Below, one piece after another: positions 1-7,596 of a DNA stretch of 9,085 bases. Position numbers and translations under genes: made by a program. Within the stretch, counting starts at the first letter, position 1; the number at the start of each line of letters is the position of its first letter. The notes beneath the pieces are model-generated. The model was not told the DNA's origin. It saw nothing but the letters and a program-made list of their open reading frames with translations, and ran no database searches. The DNA comes from CAWFFV01 sp963814985 (lineage in GTDB: Bacteria; Chloroflexota; Ktedonobacteria; Ktedonobacterales; Ktedonobacteraceae), in assembly GCA_963814985.1 (NCBI GenBank), contig CAWFFV010000087.1:1-9085 (forward strand), in the 5' to 3' direction.

Positions 1-2
1 AT

Positions 3-23
3 AATGAGTCATCCCGAACTTTT
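3..23 (+). repeat. Left terminal inverted repeat of the MITE
   Basis: This is a 21-bp repeat beginning AATGAGTCATCCCG, perfectly inverted at 245-265. Immediately inside, TCCCG (12-16) can also pair with CGGGA (25-29), giving a small subterminal hairpin. The match stops at base 2 against base 266, which fixes the outer boundary. Confidence 0.9.
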
Positions 24-244
24 CCGGGACATGAAATGCCCTTTTTATCTATTTGGCAAGCGGGAGTGCAGAGGGCGGCAGCCTTCTGCCGGGGTTCGGG
101 GTGCCCCCAAAAACATCTTTTCCTTCTTTTGCTCGCCGCTTGCGGCGGAGAGAGAGGAAAAAGAAGCTATTGGGGACACCAGGGTTTGGCAACCCGCAAG
201 CCCCGGCAGGGAAACCCTGCACCCCCGGTTTTGGGAACTTTTTA

Positions 245-265
245 AAAAGTTCGGGATGACTCATT
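245..265 (-). repeat. Right terminal inverted repeat of the MITE
   Basis: This is the reverse complement of 3-23 with no mismatch over 21 bp. It overlaps an 18-bp perfect palindrome, GAACTTTTTAAAAAGTTC, at 235-252. The palindrome is the first strong secondary structure met by transcripts leaving menE. It lacks a GC-rich stem followed by a T-run, so it is not a typical intrinsic terminator. Confidence 0.9.
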
Positions 266-296
266 GCAGAGTTGCAGTGTGCTCCTGGCGACTTAA

Positions 297-1810
297 TCAA
301 CCTTGACCGGGCAATAAGTGATATAGCTCACGACGGAGTAATTTCCCGGCTGCATTACGTGGAAGTTGCTCGACAAGATAAACGGCTTTGGGTAGCTTGT
401 AACGAGCCAGGTATGGTGTCACATAGGTGAGTAGCTGATCTGCGCTGGTGATACTCCCTGCATGCAGGTGAATAAAGGCGATAGGTACTGTCCCCATTGT
501 AGATCTGTTTGCCCGCACACGCAGCATCTTCTATATCTGGATGCGTGCGCAAAACAGCCTCAATCTCGGCAGGATAGACGTTTCCCCACCAGAAACAATT
601 AAATCAGTGCGACGATAAGTACGTACAGATAGCCCTCTGCATCGAGGTAGCCAAGATCACCCGTAGCGAACCAGCCATCGTGGAATACTTGAGCGGTTGC
701 TGCAGGACGATCTGCATATCCTGGCGTAATCGTTGGTCCCTTGAGAAAAATCTCACCTACTTCTCCTGGAGATGTTGGATGACCATACTGCATAATCTGT
801 AACTGAACAGGCAGAAGTGGGCGTCCCGCAGAGCCTGACTTGAGAAGTGCATCGTTGGTGAAGAGCGTGACCGCCTGTGAGCAAGCCTCAGTTAGCCCAT
901 ATGTCTGTACAACAGGAATGCTCCGGTGTGCACAATCTCCCAGAAGTGCGAGGAGCTGGTCCCCACCCAAAAGCACGCAACACAATGAGATGGATAGTGA
1001 GCATCATGTTGTTGTGTCTCAAGAGTTGTCAACATACGCTGAAGCATAACCGCGACCACTGAGATAATCGTAACGTTATTCTCACTGATAGCCTGATTGA
1101 CAGCCTCCGGGTCAAATTTCTCCTGTACAATTATGCTAATGCCATAGATAACATCCGCATGAGAATGGAGAGACCACCAATATGAAAAAGTGGCAGGCAG
1201 ACGAGCCAGCAGTCATTGGAATGATGTCCAAGGTTAAGGGCTGAACCAATTGCGTTCCACCACTGCATACCGTAGGTGATGAGTACACCCTTTGGATGCC
1301 GGGTTGTTCCAGAAGTGTAGAGGATAGCTTGAGTTGCGCTCAGATCTATCATGTTACGCAAAGGTACTGTGCTTTCAGGTGTCTTGTAAGCATATTTTGT
1401 TGCTCCCTGGCTCTTCTTCTAGCACTGTACGCGATAGTTCAGGGATGGCTTGTCCGATCATTACACCAGGAGCATTGTGGGTATCGCTCACCAACAATAT
1501 CGCGTGTACATCAGAGACCTGCCAGCATAGCTCTTCTATGGTTAAGCGGGTGTTGAGGGGGACGAGTACGCGCCAAGACGCGTCGATGCATAAACAAATG
1601 CGACATATGCCGAACCGTTAGCGGCCAGAAGCGCAACACGCATTCTTTATCGACGCCGATGCTCGCCAGTTGTTGGGCAAGGTGCGTGGCCTGATCGTCG
1701 AGTTCTGCGAAAGTCCATTGCATTTGTCCACATTGGACTGCCAGATGCTCGGGAAAATTTTGGGCACAACGTGCCAACCAATCAGGGAGTAAAGTATCAG
1801 GAGCGTTCAC
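297..1810 (-). CDS. menE: o-Succinylbenzoate-CoA ligase MenE (frameshifted)
   Basis: MenE is an adenylate-forming enzyme that converts o-succinylbenzoate, ATP and CoA to OSB-CoA, the substrate of MenB. The GTG start at 1810 has GAGAGG six bases upstream and gives MNAPDTLLPDWL. The reconstructed chain of about 500 residues carries the family motifs in order: LYTSGTTRHPKGV (near 1300), a WWNAIGSALNLG stretch close to Bacillus MenE, QTYGLTEA (near 900), GWFATGDLGY (near 670), RTDLIVSGGE and NVYPAEIEA (near 570-600), and the C-terminal LPRNAAGKLLRREL with the catalytic Lys (near 330). The reading frame changes about eight times, near 1638, 1570, 1405, 1150, 990, 614, 582 and 500. At 1570 and 582 restoring one base (GCGGTAC; GGGGAAAAC) repairs the frame. 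No in-frame nonsense codon was seen, so indel errors are likelier than gene decay. The P-loop has Arg where Gly is usual. Confidence 0.88.
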
Positions 1811-1816
1811 ATCGTG

Positions 1817-1822
1817 CCTCTC
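1817..1822 (-). promoter_or_regulatory. Ribosome binding site of menE
   Basis: GAGAGG on the minus strand lies six bases before the GTG at 1810. It decides the GTG start, because no ATG nearby in that frame has a comparable site. Confidence 0.6.
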
Positions 1823-1911
1823 AACATACGACTATATTGTTTTACATCTTCAGTGATGCTCTTCCTGCCTGACTATGTAGCCGGAATAGCGAGTGAGGTT
1901 GGTGCATGCAA

Positions 1912-2727
1912 CTAATGCAAGCGTGGGAACCTGGAAAAATCTGGCTTACGCTTCTCTAGAAAGGCGTTTTTACCCTCTTCCCTTCTTCTGTCATATAGTA
2001 AAGCATGGTTGCGTTTCCGGCGAGTTCCTGGATGCCTGCCAGGCCATCGGTATCTGCATTAAAGGCTGATTTCAAGAGCGCAGCGCCATCGGACTTTTCT
2101 CGAAAATTTCTTGTGCCCACTCTACTGTCTCTTCTTTCAAATGCGCCATTGGCACAACCTTATTCACCAATCCCATATCCAGTGCTTCCTGAGCTGAATA
2201 CTGGCGGCACAGATACCAGATTTCACGAGCTTTCTTATGGCCGACGACGCGAGCCATATAAGTCGCGCCCCAGCCAGCGTCAAAGCTTCCCACGCGTGGT
2301 CCCGTCTGCCCAAAATCTGGCTTTATTGCCGCAATTGTCAGGTCACAGAGGAGATGCAATACATGACCACCGCCAATAGCATAGCCAGCAACCATTGCAA
2401 TAACTGGCTTGGGTAGATACTTGATTACCTTTTGCAGTTCAAGCGCATTCAGGCAAGGAACGCCATTGCTGCCCACATAGCCACCTTCCCCTCGTACACG
2501 CTGGTCACCACCGGAGCAGAAAGCTTGCGTACCTTTGCCTGTTAAAATGACCACGCCAATTTCAGGATCCTCACGGCACGAGGCGAAAGCATCGATCATT
2601 TCGCTTAATGTCTCTGGGCGGAAGGCATTGTGGACCTCTGGGCGATGATGGTAATCTTTCCCATTCCGTGGGCCTTCTCAAAAATAATATCGTTGTAGTT
2701 ATGCACATTTATCCACGCAACAGCCAT
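1912..2727 (-). CDS. menB: 1,4-Dihydroxy-2-naphthoyl-CoA synthase MenB (frameshifted)
   Basis: MenB is a crotonase-fold enzyme that closes the second ring of menaquinone, turning OSB-CoA into DHNA-CoA. The ATG at 2727 has AGGAG nine bases upstream. The span of 816 bp corresponds to about 272 residues, the usual MenB length. Visible motifs are AFCSGGDQRVRGEGGY, VIAMVAGYAIGGGHVLHLL, FGQTGPRVGSFDAGWG, KKAREIWYLCRQYSAQEAL and, in the restored C-terminus, AGNATMLYYMTEEG and KNAFLEKRKPDFSRFPRLH before TAG. The QTGP glycine marks the type I, bicarbonate-dependent class; type II enzymes carry Asp there. The frame breaks near 2647, 2074 and 1978, and the three pieces join without loss of conserved sequence. 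The Tyr in MLYYMTEEG matches the C-terminal active-site Tyr of the family. The gene sits between menH (59 bp upstream) and menE (101 bp downstream). Confidence 0.93.
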
Positions 2728-2736
2728 CTCGATCGT

Positions 2737-2741
2737 CTCCT
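2737..2741 (-). promoter_or_regulatory. Ribosome binding site of menB
   Basis: AGGAG within GAGAGGAG lies nine bases before the ATG at 2727. The clear site supports independent initiation of menB after the gap from menH. Confidence 0.6.
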
Positions 2742-2786
2742 CTCTATAAAATAGATGTTATATTCTTAGGAAGATATCATTGCATA

Positions 2787-3658
2787 TTATAGCATCGCCG
2801 AACAGAATTCGCACACGTTTTGGACGAAAATTGTGGGCTGTTCGAGATGAACTGTATGGCCAGCCTCAGCGACTATACAATGTTGTGCTCGTGGAAGTAG
2901 TTGCCCCATGTGCCAGGCAATTCTACAGAATTTCTGATCGAGTTCTCCTGTAATCAGAAGTACTGGAAGGTCAAGTGCGGGTAACTGATCATGCAGGGCG
3001 GGCTGTACTCCAGTGCCCACACCACGCAGACTACTAGCCTAATCCACTGGCACAATTATTCAGGCGTTGTCTCCGCAGGGCCTCTTGCTGCCTGGCTGAT
3101 AAGTGTGACTGACAAACAAAGGGAGTTTCTCCCAATATTGCACAAATGTAGTCACTCCCTCGTGTTCAATATTCTCTGCCAGAGCTATATCACTCTTGCG
3201 CCGTTGTTCTCGCTCGGTAAAATTGCCAATCCTGGGGAAACACTCTCCAGGATAAGCGCACGAAAGAAGCCGAGACGCACTATACAGCGCAATACGTCCT
3301 CCCATTGAATAACCCAACAAAATAGCTGTTCCCTTGTCTATTCCAAGCTTGTGAAGTACACCAAGAATATCCGCCTGACATTGCTCTAGCGTGTAACGCT
3401 CCGGATCATTTGGTACGTCAGATTCCCATGACCAAGCATATCAATAGCAATAACTTGTAGATCAGGCCCTGCAAGATCGTTGAGAAGGCTATTCCAACCC
3501 ATTGCGCTGCCAGTAAAACCGTGAAGAAGTACCAGGACGTGCTGTTTTCTGGTAGTAGTATTATGAAGTAGAACATGCATCTGTATGCCGTTGACTGATA
3601 TATGCTTACTCACTATGGGAACATTTTTGTCTGGTATCATCTTTCCGCTACCTGTCAC
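2787..3658 (-). CDS. menH: SHCHC synthase MenH, alpha/beta hydrolase (frameshifted)
   Basis: MenH eliminates pyruvate from SEPHCHC to give SHCHC. The fold is an alpha/beta hydrolase with an intact triad: Ser in the nucleophile elbow GYSMGGR (near 3310), Asp in LLITGELDQKF (near 2940) and His in AEAGHTVHLEQP (near 2850). The oxyanion-hole region VLLHGFTGSAMGWNSLL is near 3500, followed by IDMLGHGNSD. The GTG start at 3658 overlaps the menD stop (GTGA), which suggests translational coupling. An in-frame ATG at 3640 is the alternative start. The frame breaks near 3435, 3266, 3215, 3085 and 3035. The pair at 3266 and 3215 is compensating and hides ALILESVSPGLAILPSE, a typical MenH strand and helix. 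The length of about 290 codons is slightly longer than Bacillus or E. coli MenH. Context separates it from other hydrolases. Confidence 0.85.
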
Positions 3659-5497
3659 TTTACTTCGTTTCTCTGTTCAGAGATGGCATGATCGACGATC
3701 TGCCAGAGATGACGATGCATGGTTACATTGCTGGTACGCTCTGTTGGAACCTCAATGACATGTAACCCACCATTATCAATACCATGCTTGAAGAACTCGC
3801 GGAACTCCTCCCAGGTCTCGGTATGTTGAAATGTCCCTCCAAACATTTGGATGACAGGACGAAAATCCAGTCCGGTTGGTGTGCCAAAGAGTTGTTCAAA
3901 ATGCTCCTGGTAGGCGGATGCGGCAAGAAGGAGAAGATACCGCCGCCATCATTATTCACCAGGAGAATTAAAGTTGAGTTGGTATAAACGGGCGGCAAGT
4001 AAACCATTAGATCGTGGAAAAACGAAAGATCACCTATAACCAGAACAGTTACTTCTTGTTGCTCCGTTGCTGCACTGGCTCCCAATGCGCTGGAAATTAC
4101 ACCATCAATGCCATTTGCTCCCCGGTTAGCCAGGATGTGTAAGCGGCGTTCACTGCACCAGAAAAAAGTATCCAGGTCACGCACTGGCATACTATTTCCT
4201 ACATATAGTGTTGCGCCATCTGGTAGTATCTCAGCCAGTTCGGTGAAGATGCGTCCCTCAAAAAATTGTTGAAAATCCTGGATGGCCGTTTGTAGCGTTT
4301 GCCTGGTTACTTGGTCAGCCTGTTGCCAGATGGCGAGCCATTTCTCGTCTGTGTGCCGTTGAGCATCTATTTCTCCACTGTGGCCTTCCAATAGCGCAAA
4401 GATCTCTTTGCAGAGAGTAACAGGATCTGCATGTATCAGCCTTGTCGCAAGTTGGGTAGGTTCCTCCCAGCCGCCGTGTCCATCGATGACTACCTGTGGA
4501 CATGTTGCATGATGCTTCAAATAAAGCTGTAATGGCTTAGAAGTTGGTACGGCCCCAAAACTCAGCACTAACCTGGGAGCTACTTCTTCTACAAAGGAAT
4601 CGATACGGAGAAAGGCATCGTAGCTAGAAAGAACAGATGTATGATCAAGATCACCACAACGCAACTGCGAAAGTGGGTCAGCGAGAATGGGATATCCGAG
4701 GCGATGTGCCATTTGTATCAGTGGTGCCGCCAGGGCCGGGCTATCGTATGGACCTGCAATAATGAGGCCACGCGGCGTTGTGCTGAGCGTGTTTGTCAGA
4801 TGCCTGATTTCTGCGGCAGAGGCTGAAGCCAATGATGTATCGTTGACTGTGATATAAGGTGTATTGTTAGTGTGCCCATACCAGGCGATGGGATCTCGTT
4901 GTGCAGGTGGGGGTAGGGGTCGGTTGGGTAGTGTTTCTGGTGTGAGTGGTTCGCGCAAAGGCATATTGAGATGAACGGGTCCAGAGGGAATTGCTTGTGT
5001 GAGCGCGATTGCCCGGTCTGCGATAGTGCGAATATAGCGCAATGCTGTATTGGTAGCCTCTGGTAGAGCCACGTCGACAAACCATTTCACATGGGAACCA
5101 TACAGTCGATTTTGGTCGATAGCCTGTGGCGCACCACAATCACGTAATTCGTGAGGGCGGTCCGCTGTCAGTACTAGCAAGGGAATATGCGTTAATTTGG
5201 CTTCAACGATCGCTGGCATAAAATTTGCTGCTGCCGTCCCTGAGGTACATAGTAAAGCAACAGGTGGCCGAGTCGCTTTGCCATACCTAGCCCAAAGAAC
5301 GCTGCTGAACGTTCGTCTATATGCATCCACAGGTGGATACCAGATTGTGCGGCAAAGGTCATTGCCAGTGGTGTCGAACGTGACCCTGGGAAGATCACAA
5401 CACTGGGTAATCCGCAGCGTTGTAACTCATCAACAAAAGCGCTCACATAGACATCCGTATTCGTATTGTCCAGCGGTTCAGTGGATATCCTTGACAT
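3655..5497 (-). CDS. menD: SEPHCHC synthase MenD (frameshifted)
   Basis: MenD is a thiamine-diphosphate enzyme that decarboxylates 2-oxoglutarate and adds the product to isochorismate; it is the first committed step. From the ATG at 5497 the N-terminal PYR domain shows VVIFPGSRSTPLAMTFA and HIDERSAAFFGLGMAK (conserved Glu), then ALLCTSGTAAANFMPAIVEA and LLVLTADRPHELRDCGAPQAI. The central domain ends around DGHGGWEEPTQLATR. The C-terminal domain has YVGNSMPVRDLD, LANRGANGIDGVISSALG, the ThDP motif GDLSFFHDLN and LLVNNDGGGIFSFLP. A long frame covers most of the gene. Breaks are near 5278 (one A lost from AAAA in GGCAAAAGCG), near 4009 and 3970 (compensating, hiding NGLLAARLYQLN) and near 3925. 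Beyond that the true C-terminus reads HFEQLFGTPTGLDF and ends at TGA 3657-3655. The length of about 614 codons is slightly above the usual 550-590. It starts 9 nt after menF. Confidence 0.93.
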
Positions 5498-5506
5498 GCT
5501 TAACTC

Positions 5507-6991
5507 TCAATCTTCGCTACCCAGTCCACGTAACATAACGCGTAGCTTTAAACAGGATTCAAGCATACTCGTTCTCAGGATGAGAATCGGCGACGATACC
5601 ACATCCCACAAAGAGCACCGCCTTATTATCCTTGATTAATGCAGACCGTAGTGCTACTGCAAATTCGCCGTTGCCATTGCCATCGATCCACCCGATAGGA
5701 CCAGCATACCAGCCACGATCCAAATTTTGGTCAGCACGTATTGCTTCAAGTGCTGCTTGACGGGAAAAACCGCCGACTGCTGGAGTTGGATGCAGAGTTT
5801 GAACAGCATCGAGAATGCTATATCCAGGGAGAAGTTGCCCGAAGATTGGGGTTTTCAGATGTTGGATATTCTTGAGTTGAAGTAGTTGTGGGGTATCAGT
5901 TACTAATACCTCTGAGCAGAAGGTTGTTAGAGTATCACGTATCATTGCTACTACGATTTCGTGCTCTTCTTTATTCTTTTCACTGAGTAAAAGTTCTGTA
6001 CCAAAGCATCTATCTTCTTCCTCTGTCTTACCGCGTGGTGCTGATCCCGCCAATGCCATCGTCTGTAAATATGTCCATTCTGTGCCAGAACGAGTTGCTC
6101 AGGGGTAGCTCCCACAAAATAATGATCCAGGTGCTGTATTGCAAAGATGCAGGCTCCTGGGTAACTTTCGCGTAATCGGTGAAGCGTAGCCCCTGATATC
6201 AATGCTTTCTGTTTCATTTGCCACCTGGACCCCTCGGGCTAGTACAACCTTCTGATATGTGCCGTGCTGAATTTTTTGTATTGTGTTAGCCACCTGTCTG
6301 ATCCACTGATCTGCCGGCACAAGGTCTTGCACTACAAGATGCGCCTGCGATCCGCTTGTCTCCTGCTGCAGATATGTTGATAAATGTCCTACCAGAACAC
6401 TCAAGCGCTTTAAGCAGCCAATGATTTCATCGGTGCAACGCTCTATATCATCGTGTGCGTGAATTATTATATTGATTGTAAGTGCGGCATAGTTGCCATT
6501 ACTGTTAAAGAGCAAGCGTGGCAAGATGAGCAATCCATTACGAAAGCCTTCCCAAAGTTGGGTATTAGAGTGGAGGGGATCAAACGCAAAGCCCCCGAAG
6601 AGTAGTGGCCCGTCATTATGAAGCCGGTACCTCTCCAGGGGCATATCTAATCACTGCATCATTATGTAGGTTGTGCCAGATGGTTGTCGCTGTAGTGAAG
6701 CAAGTGGTGCCAGTAGTTTCAATCGTCGTGGCTGTGCCTACTCCTACCAGGGCTTTGTTTTCTGTTGGCTCCGGCTCAGAAAACTAGTCTCCCCATTTCT
6801 AGAAGTTGGAAAGCGGTAAAAATGCGTTTCGGATCACACGGTTCAACAGGTTGGGAAAAGCTGGCTAGCACATTGCGGCCTGTGCGCACCGCGCGCTGAG
6901 ATGCCTGACGCAAGGTGATCAGTAGTTGTCTGGCGTTCGCAATAAATGGGCCATAGTCCTGTGGTATCGCTTGTCTCTGCATTAATTGCAA
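5507..6991 (-). CDS. menF: Isochorismate synthase MenF (frameshifted)
   Basis: MenF isomerises chorismate to isochorismate, the entry step of the pathway. The C-terminal chorismate-binding domain is clear: TYQKVVLARGVQVA with the catalytic Lys, YFVGATPEQLVL with the conserved Glu, TMALAGSAPRGKT, GTELLLSEKNKEEHEIVVAM, LHPTPAVGGFSRQAAL, GWYAGPIGWIDGNGNGEFAV and a final GCGIVADSHPENEYAES. The N-terminal part has LLFGGFAFDP. Frame changes occur near 6778, 6640, 6196, 6065 and 5561. At 5561 one extra T creates a premature TGA just after ENEYA; removing it gives ESCLKLRVMLRGLGSED and a stop at 5509-5507, nine bases before menD. The start is uncertain: TTG at 6991 has AGGAG only three bases upstream, and ATG at 6982 has it twelve bases upstream. 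The total of about 490 codons fits the family. Salicylate or anthranilate synthases are related, but context settles MenF. Confidence 0.9.
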
Positions 6992-6994
6992 GGA

Positions 6995-6999
6995 CTCCT
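6995..6999 (-). promoter_or_regulatory. Ribosome binding site of menF
   Basis: AGGAG on the minus strand is three bases from a TTG (6991) and twelve from an ATG (6982). Neither spacing is ideal, so the menF start remains open by three codons. Confidence 0.45.
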
Positions 7000-7037
7000 A
7001 TCTTTATCTATCCCCAGTTCACTATTTTGTAGGATGC

Positions 7038-7484
7038 TCATGTAAGCCCTCCGATGAGAAAATCGTTATGGACTTGATCTTTTTCTAAAATGGGATCGGC
7101 ATGTCTATGGATGATCTTCCACGTTTCCTCTTCCCAGCAAAGGATCTCGGTGACTTCTTGCAGTGCTGAAGGACTGTACTCTTCTCGCCCTGCCAGGCGC
7201 ACCTCACCACATTGAAGATAGACGAGATAAGCCAAATCGCCGCTCATACCCGTAGAGATCAGCTCGATGGTGTCGTGTCCTTCACCGTAGCGTGCGGCTA
7301 CCCAGTCTAAACGAGAGCCGACCTGATCCCAGCCTTTCTCATAAGCACCAAAGGCACCCATAATGGTAACGTCATCAGCGTGCGACCAACATGTTTTGTA
7401 AGATGTGGAATCCCCCGCAAATAAGTGGTGGTTGGCTACTCTCATCTGCTTGAGCGTATCGTCTAGGTTATCTCTGGTTGTCAC
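7038..7484 (-). CDS. SnoaL/NTF2-like (DUF4440-type) small protein
   Basis: This is a 148-residue soluble protein and the only gene in the window with an intact frame. The pattern is that of the NTF2-like superfamily: an N-terminal helix with LKQMRVANHHLFAGD, then TCWSHADDVTIMGAFGAYEKGWDQV, helix RLDWVAARYGEG, and beta-strand segments HDTIELISTGMSGDLAYLVYL and VTEILCWEEETWKIIHRHADP. The last part matches the usual 'R.t.v.rk.dg.WkivhrH.s' strand pair of SnoaL and DUF4440 proteins. No signal peptide or membrane segment is seen. The GTG start at 7484 has AGGAG six bases upstream. The stop is 46 bp before menF, so it may be cotranscribed with the men genes. The family includes small enzymes and ligand-binding proteins of many kinds, so the sequence does not give a substrate. 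A role in menaquinone metabolism would be only an inference from position. Confidence 0.85.
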   Translation of the reverse strand: MTTRDNLDDTLKQMRVANHHLFAGDSTSYKTCWSHADDVTIMGAFGAYEKGWDQVGSRLDWVAARYGEGHDTIELISTGMSGDLAYLVYLQCGEVRLAGREEYSPSALQEVTEILCWEEETWKIIHRHADPILEKDQVHNDFLIGGLT

Positions 7485-7490
7485 TGTTTG

Positions 7491-7495
7491 CTCCT
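7491..7495 (-). promoter_or_regulatory. Ribosome binding site of the SnoaL-like gene
   Basis: AGGAG (within GAGAGGAG) lies six bases before the GTG at 7484, fixing that non-ATG start. The same GAGAGGAG octamer precedes menB. Confidence 0.6.
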
Positions 7496-7596
7496 CTCAC
7501 AACTATCAAATATCATCGTCCTGAACTCAGGCTTCAGGCAATAACAATCTGATTCACCTGGCTAGCTTCTTTTATCGGGTATTTTCCGGGGTTTAC

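Larger units (their letters stand above)
3..265. mobile_element. Foldback MITE-like element, non-coding
   Basis: A 263-bp element is bounded by perfect 21-bp terminal inverted repeats. Its two halves are also imperfect inverted copies of each other: GGGAGTGCAG (62-71) pairs with CTGCACCCCC (217-226) with one mismatch, CTGCCGGGG (86-94) pairs with CCCCGGCAG (201-209), and a central hairpin GCCGC-TT-GCGGC lies at 135-146. Short open frames inside read through the palindrome and resemble no protein, so no transposase is encoded. Such elements are usually mobilised in trans by a full-length insertion sequence sharing the ends. No target-site duplication can be judged, because only two bases lie left of the element. 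It starts 31 bp past the menE stop, and transcripts of the operon would run into its hairpins. The family is not recognised. A large intergenic palindrome that is not mobile is the alternative. Confidence 0.75.

Noticed and set aside
235..252. 18-bp palindrome as a rho-independent terminator of the men operon
   Set aside because: The stem is AT-rich with no unpaired loop or following T-run; it is better explained as part of the MITE end, though it may still affect the transcript.
4..306. Overlapping open frames of 60-100 codons on both strands of the left end
   Set aside because: They run through the inverted-repeat element, contain no recognisable domain and have no ribosome site; the palindrome itself creates open frames on both strands.
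2005..2379. 124-codon plus-strand frame across menB
   Set aside because: It is antisense to conserved menB sequence and its translation resembles no family.
4315..5139. Several 60-95-codon frames in other frames or on the opposite strand within menD
   Set aside because: They overlap the well-conserved menD coding sequence and show low-complexity or Cys/His/Arg-rich translations typical of shadow frames.
7520..7538. CCTGAA-CTCAGGC-TTCAGG hairpin as a terminator between the two upstream genes
   Set aside because: The stem is only six base pairs and no T-run follows on either strand, so it is not a convincing intrinsic terminator.
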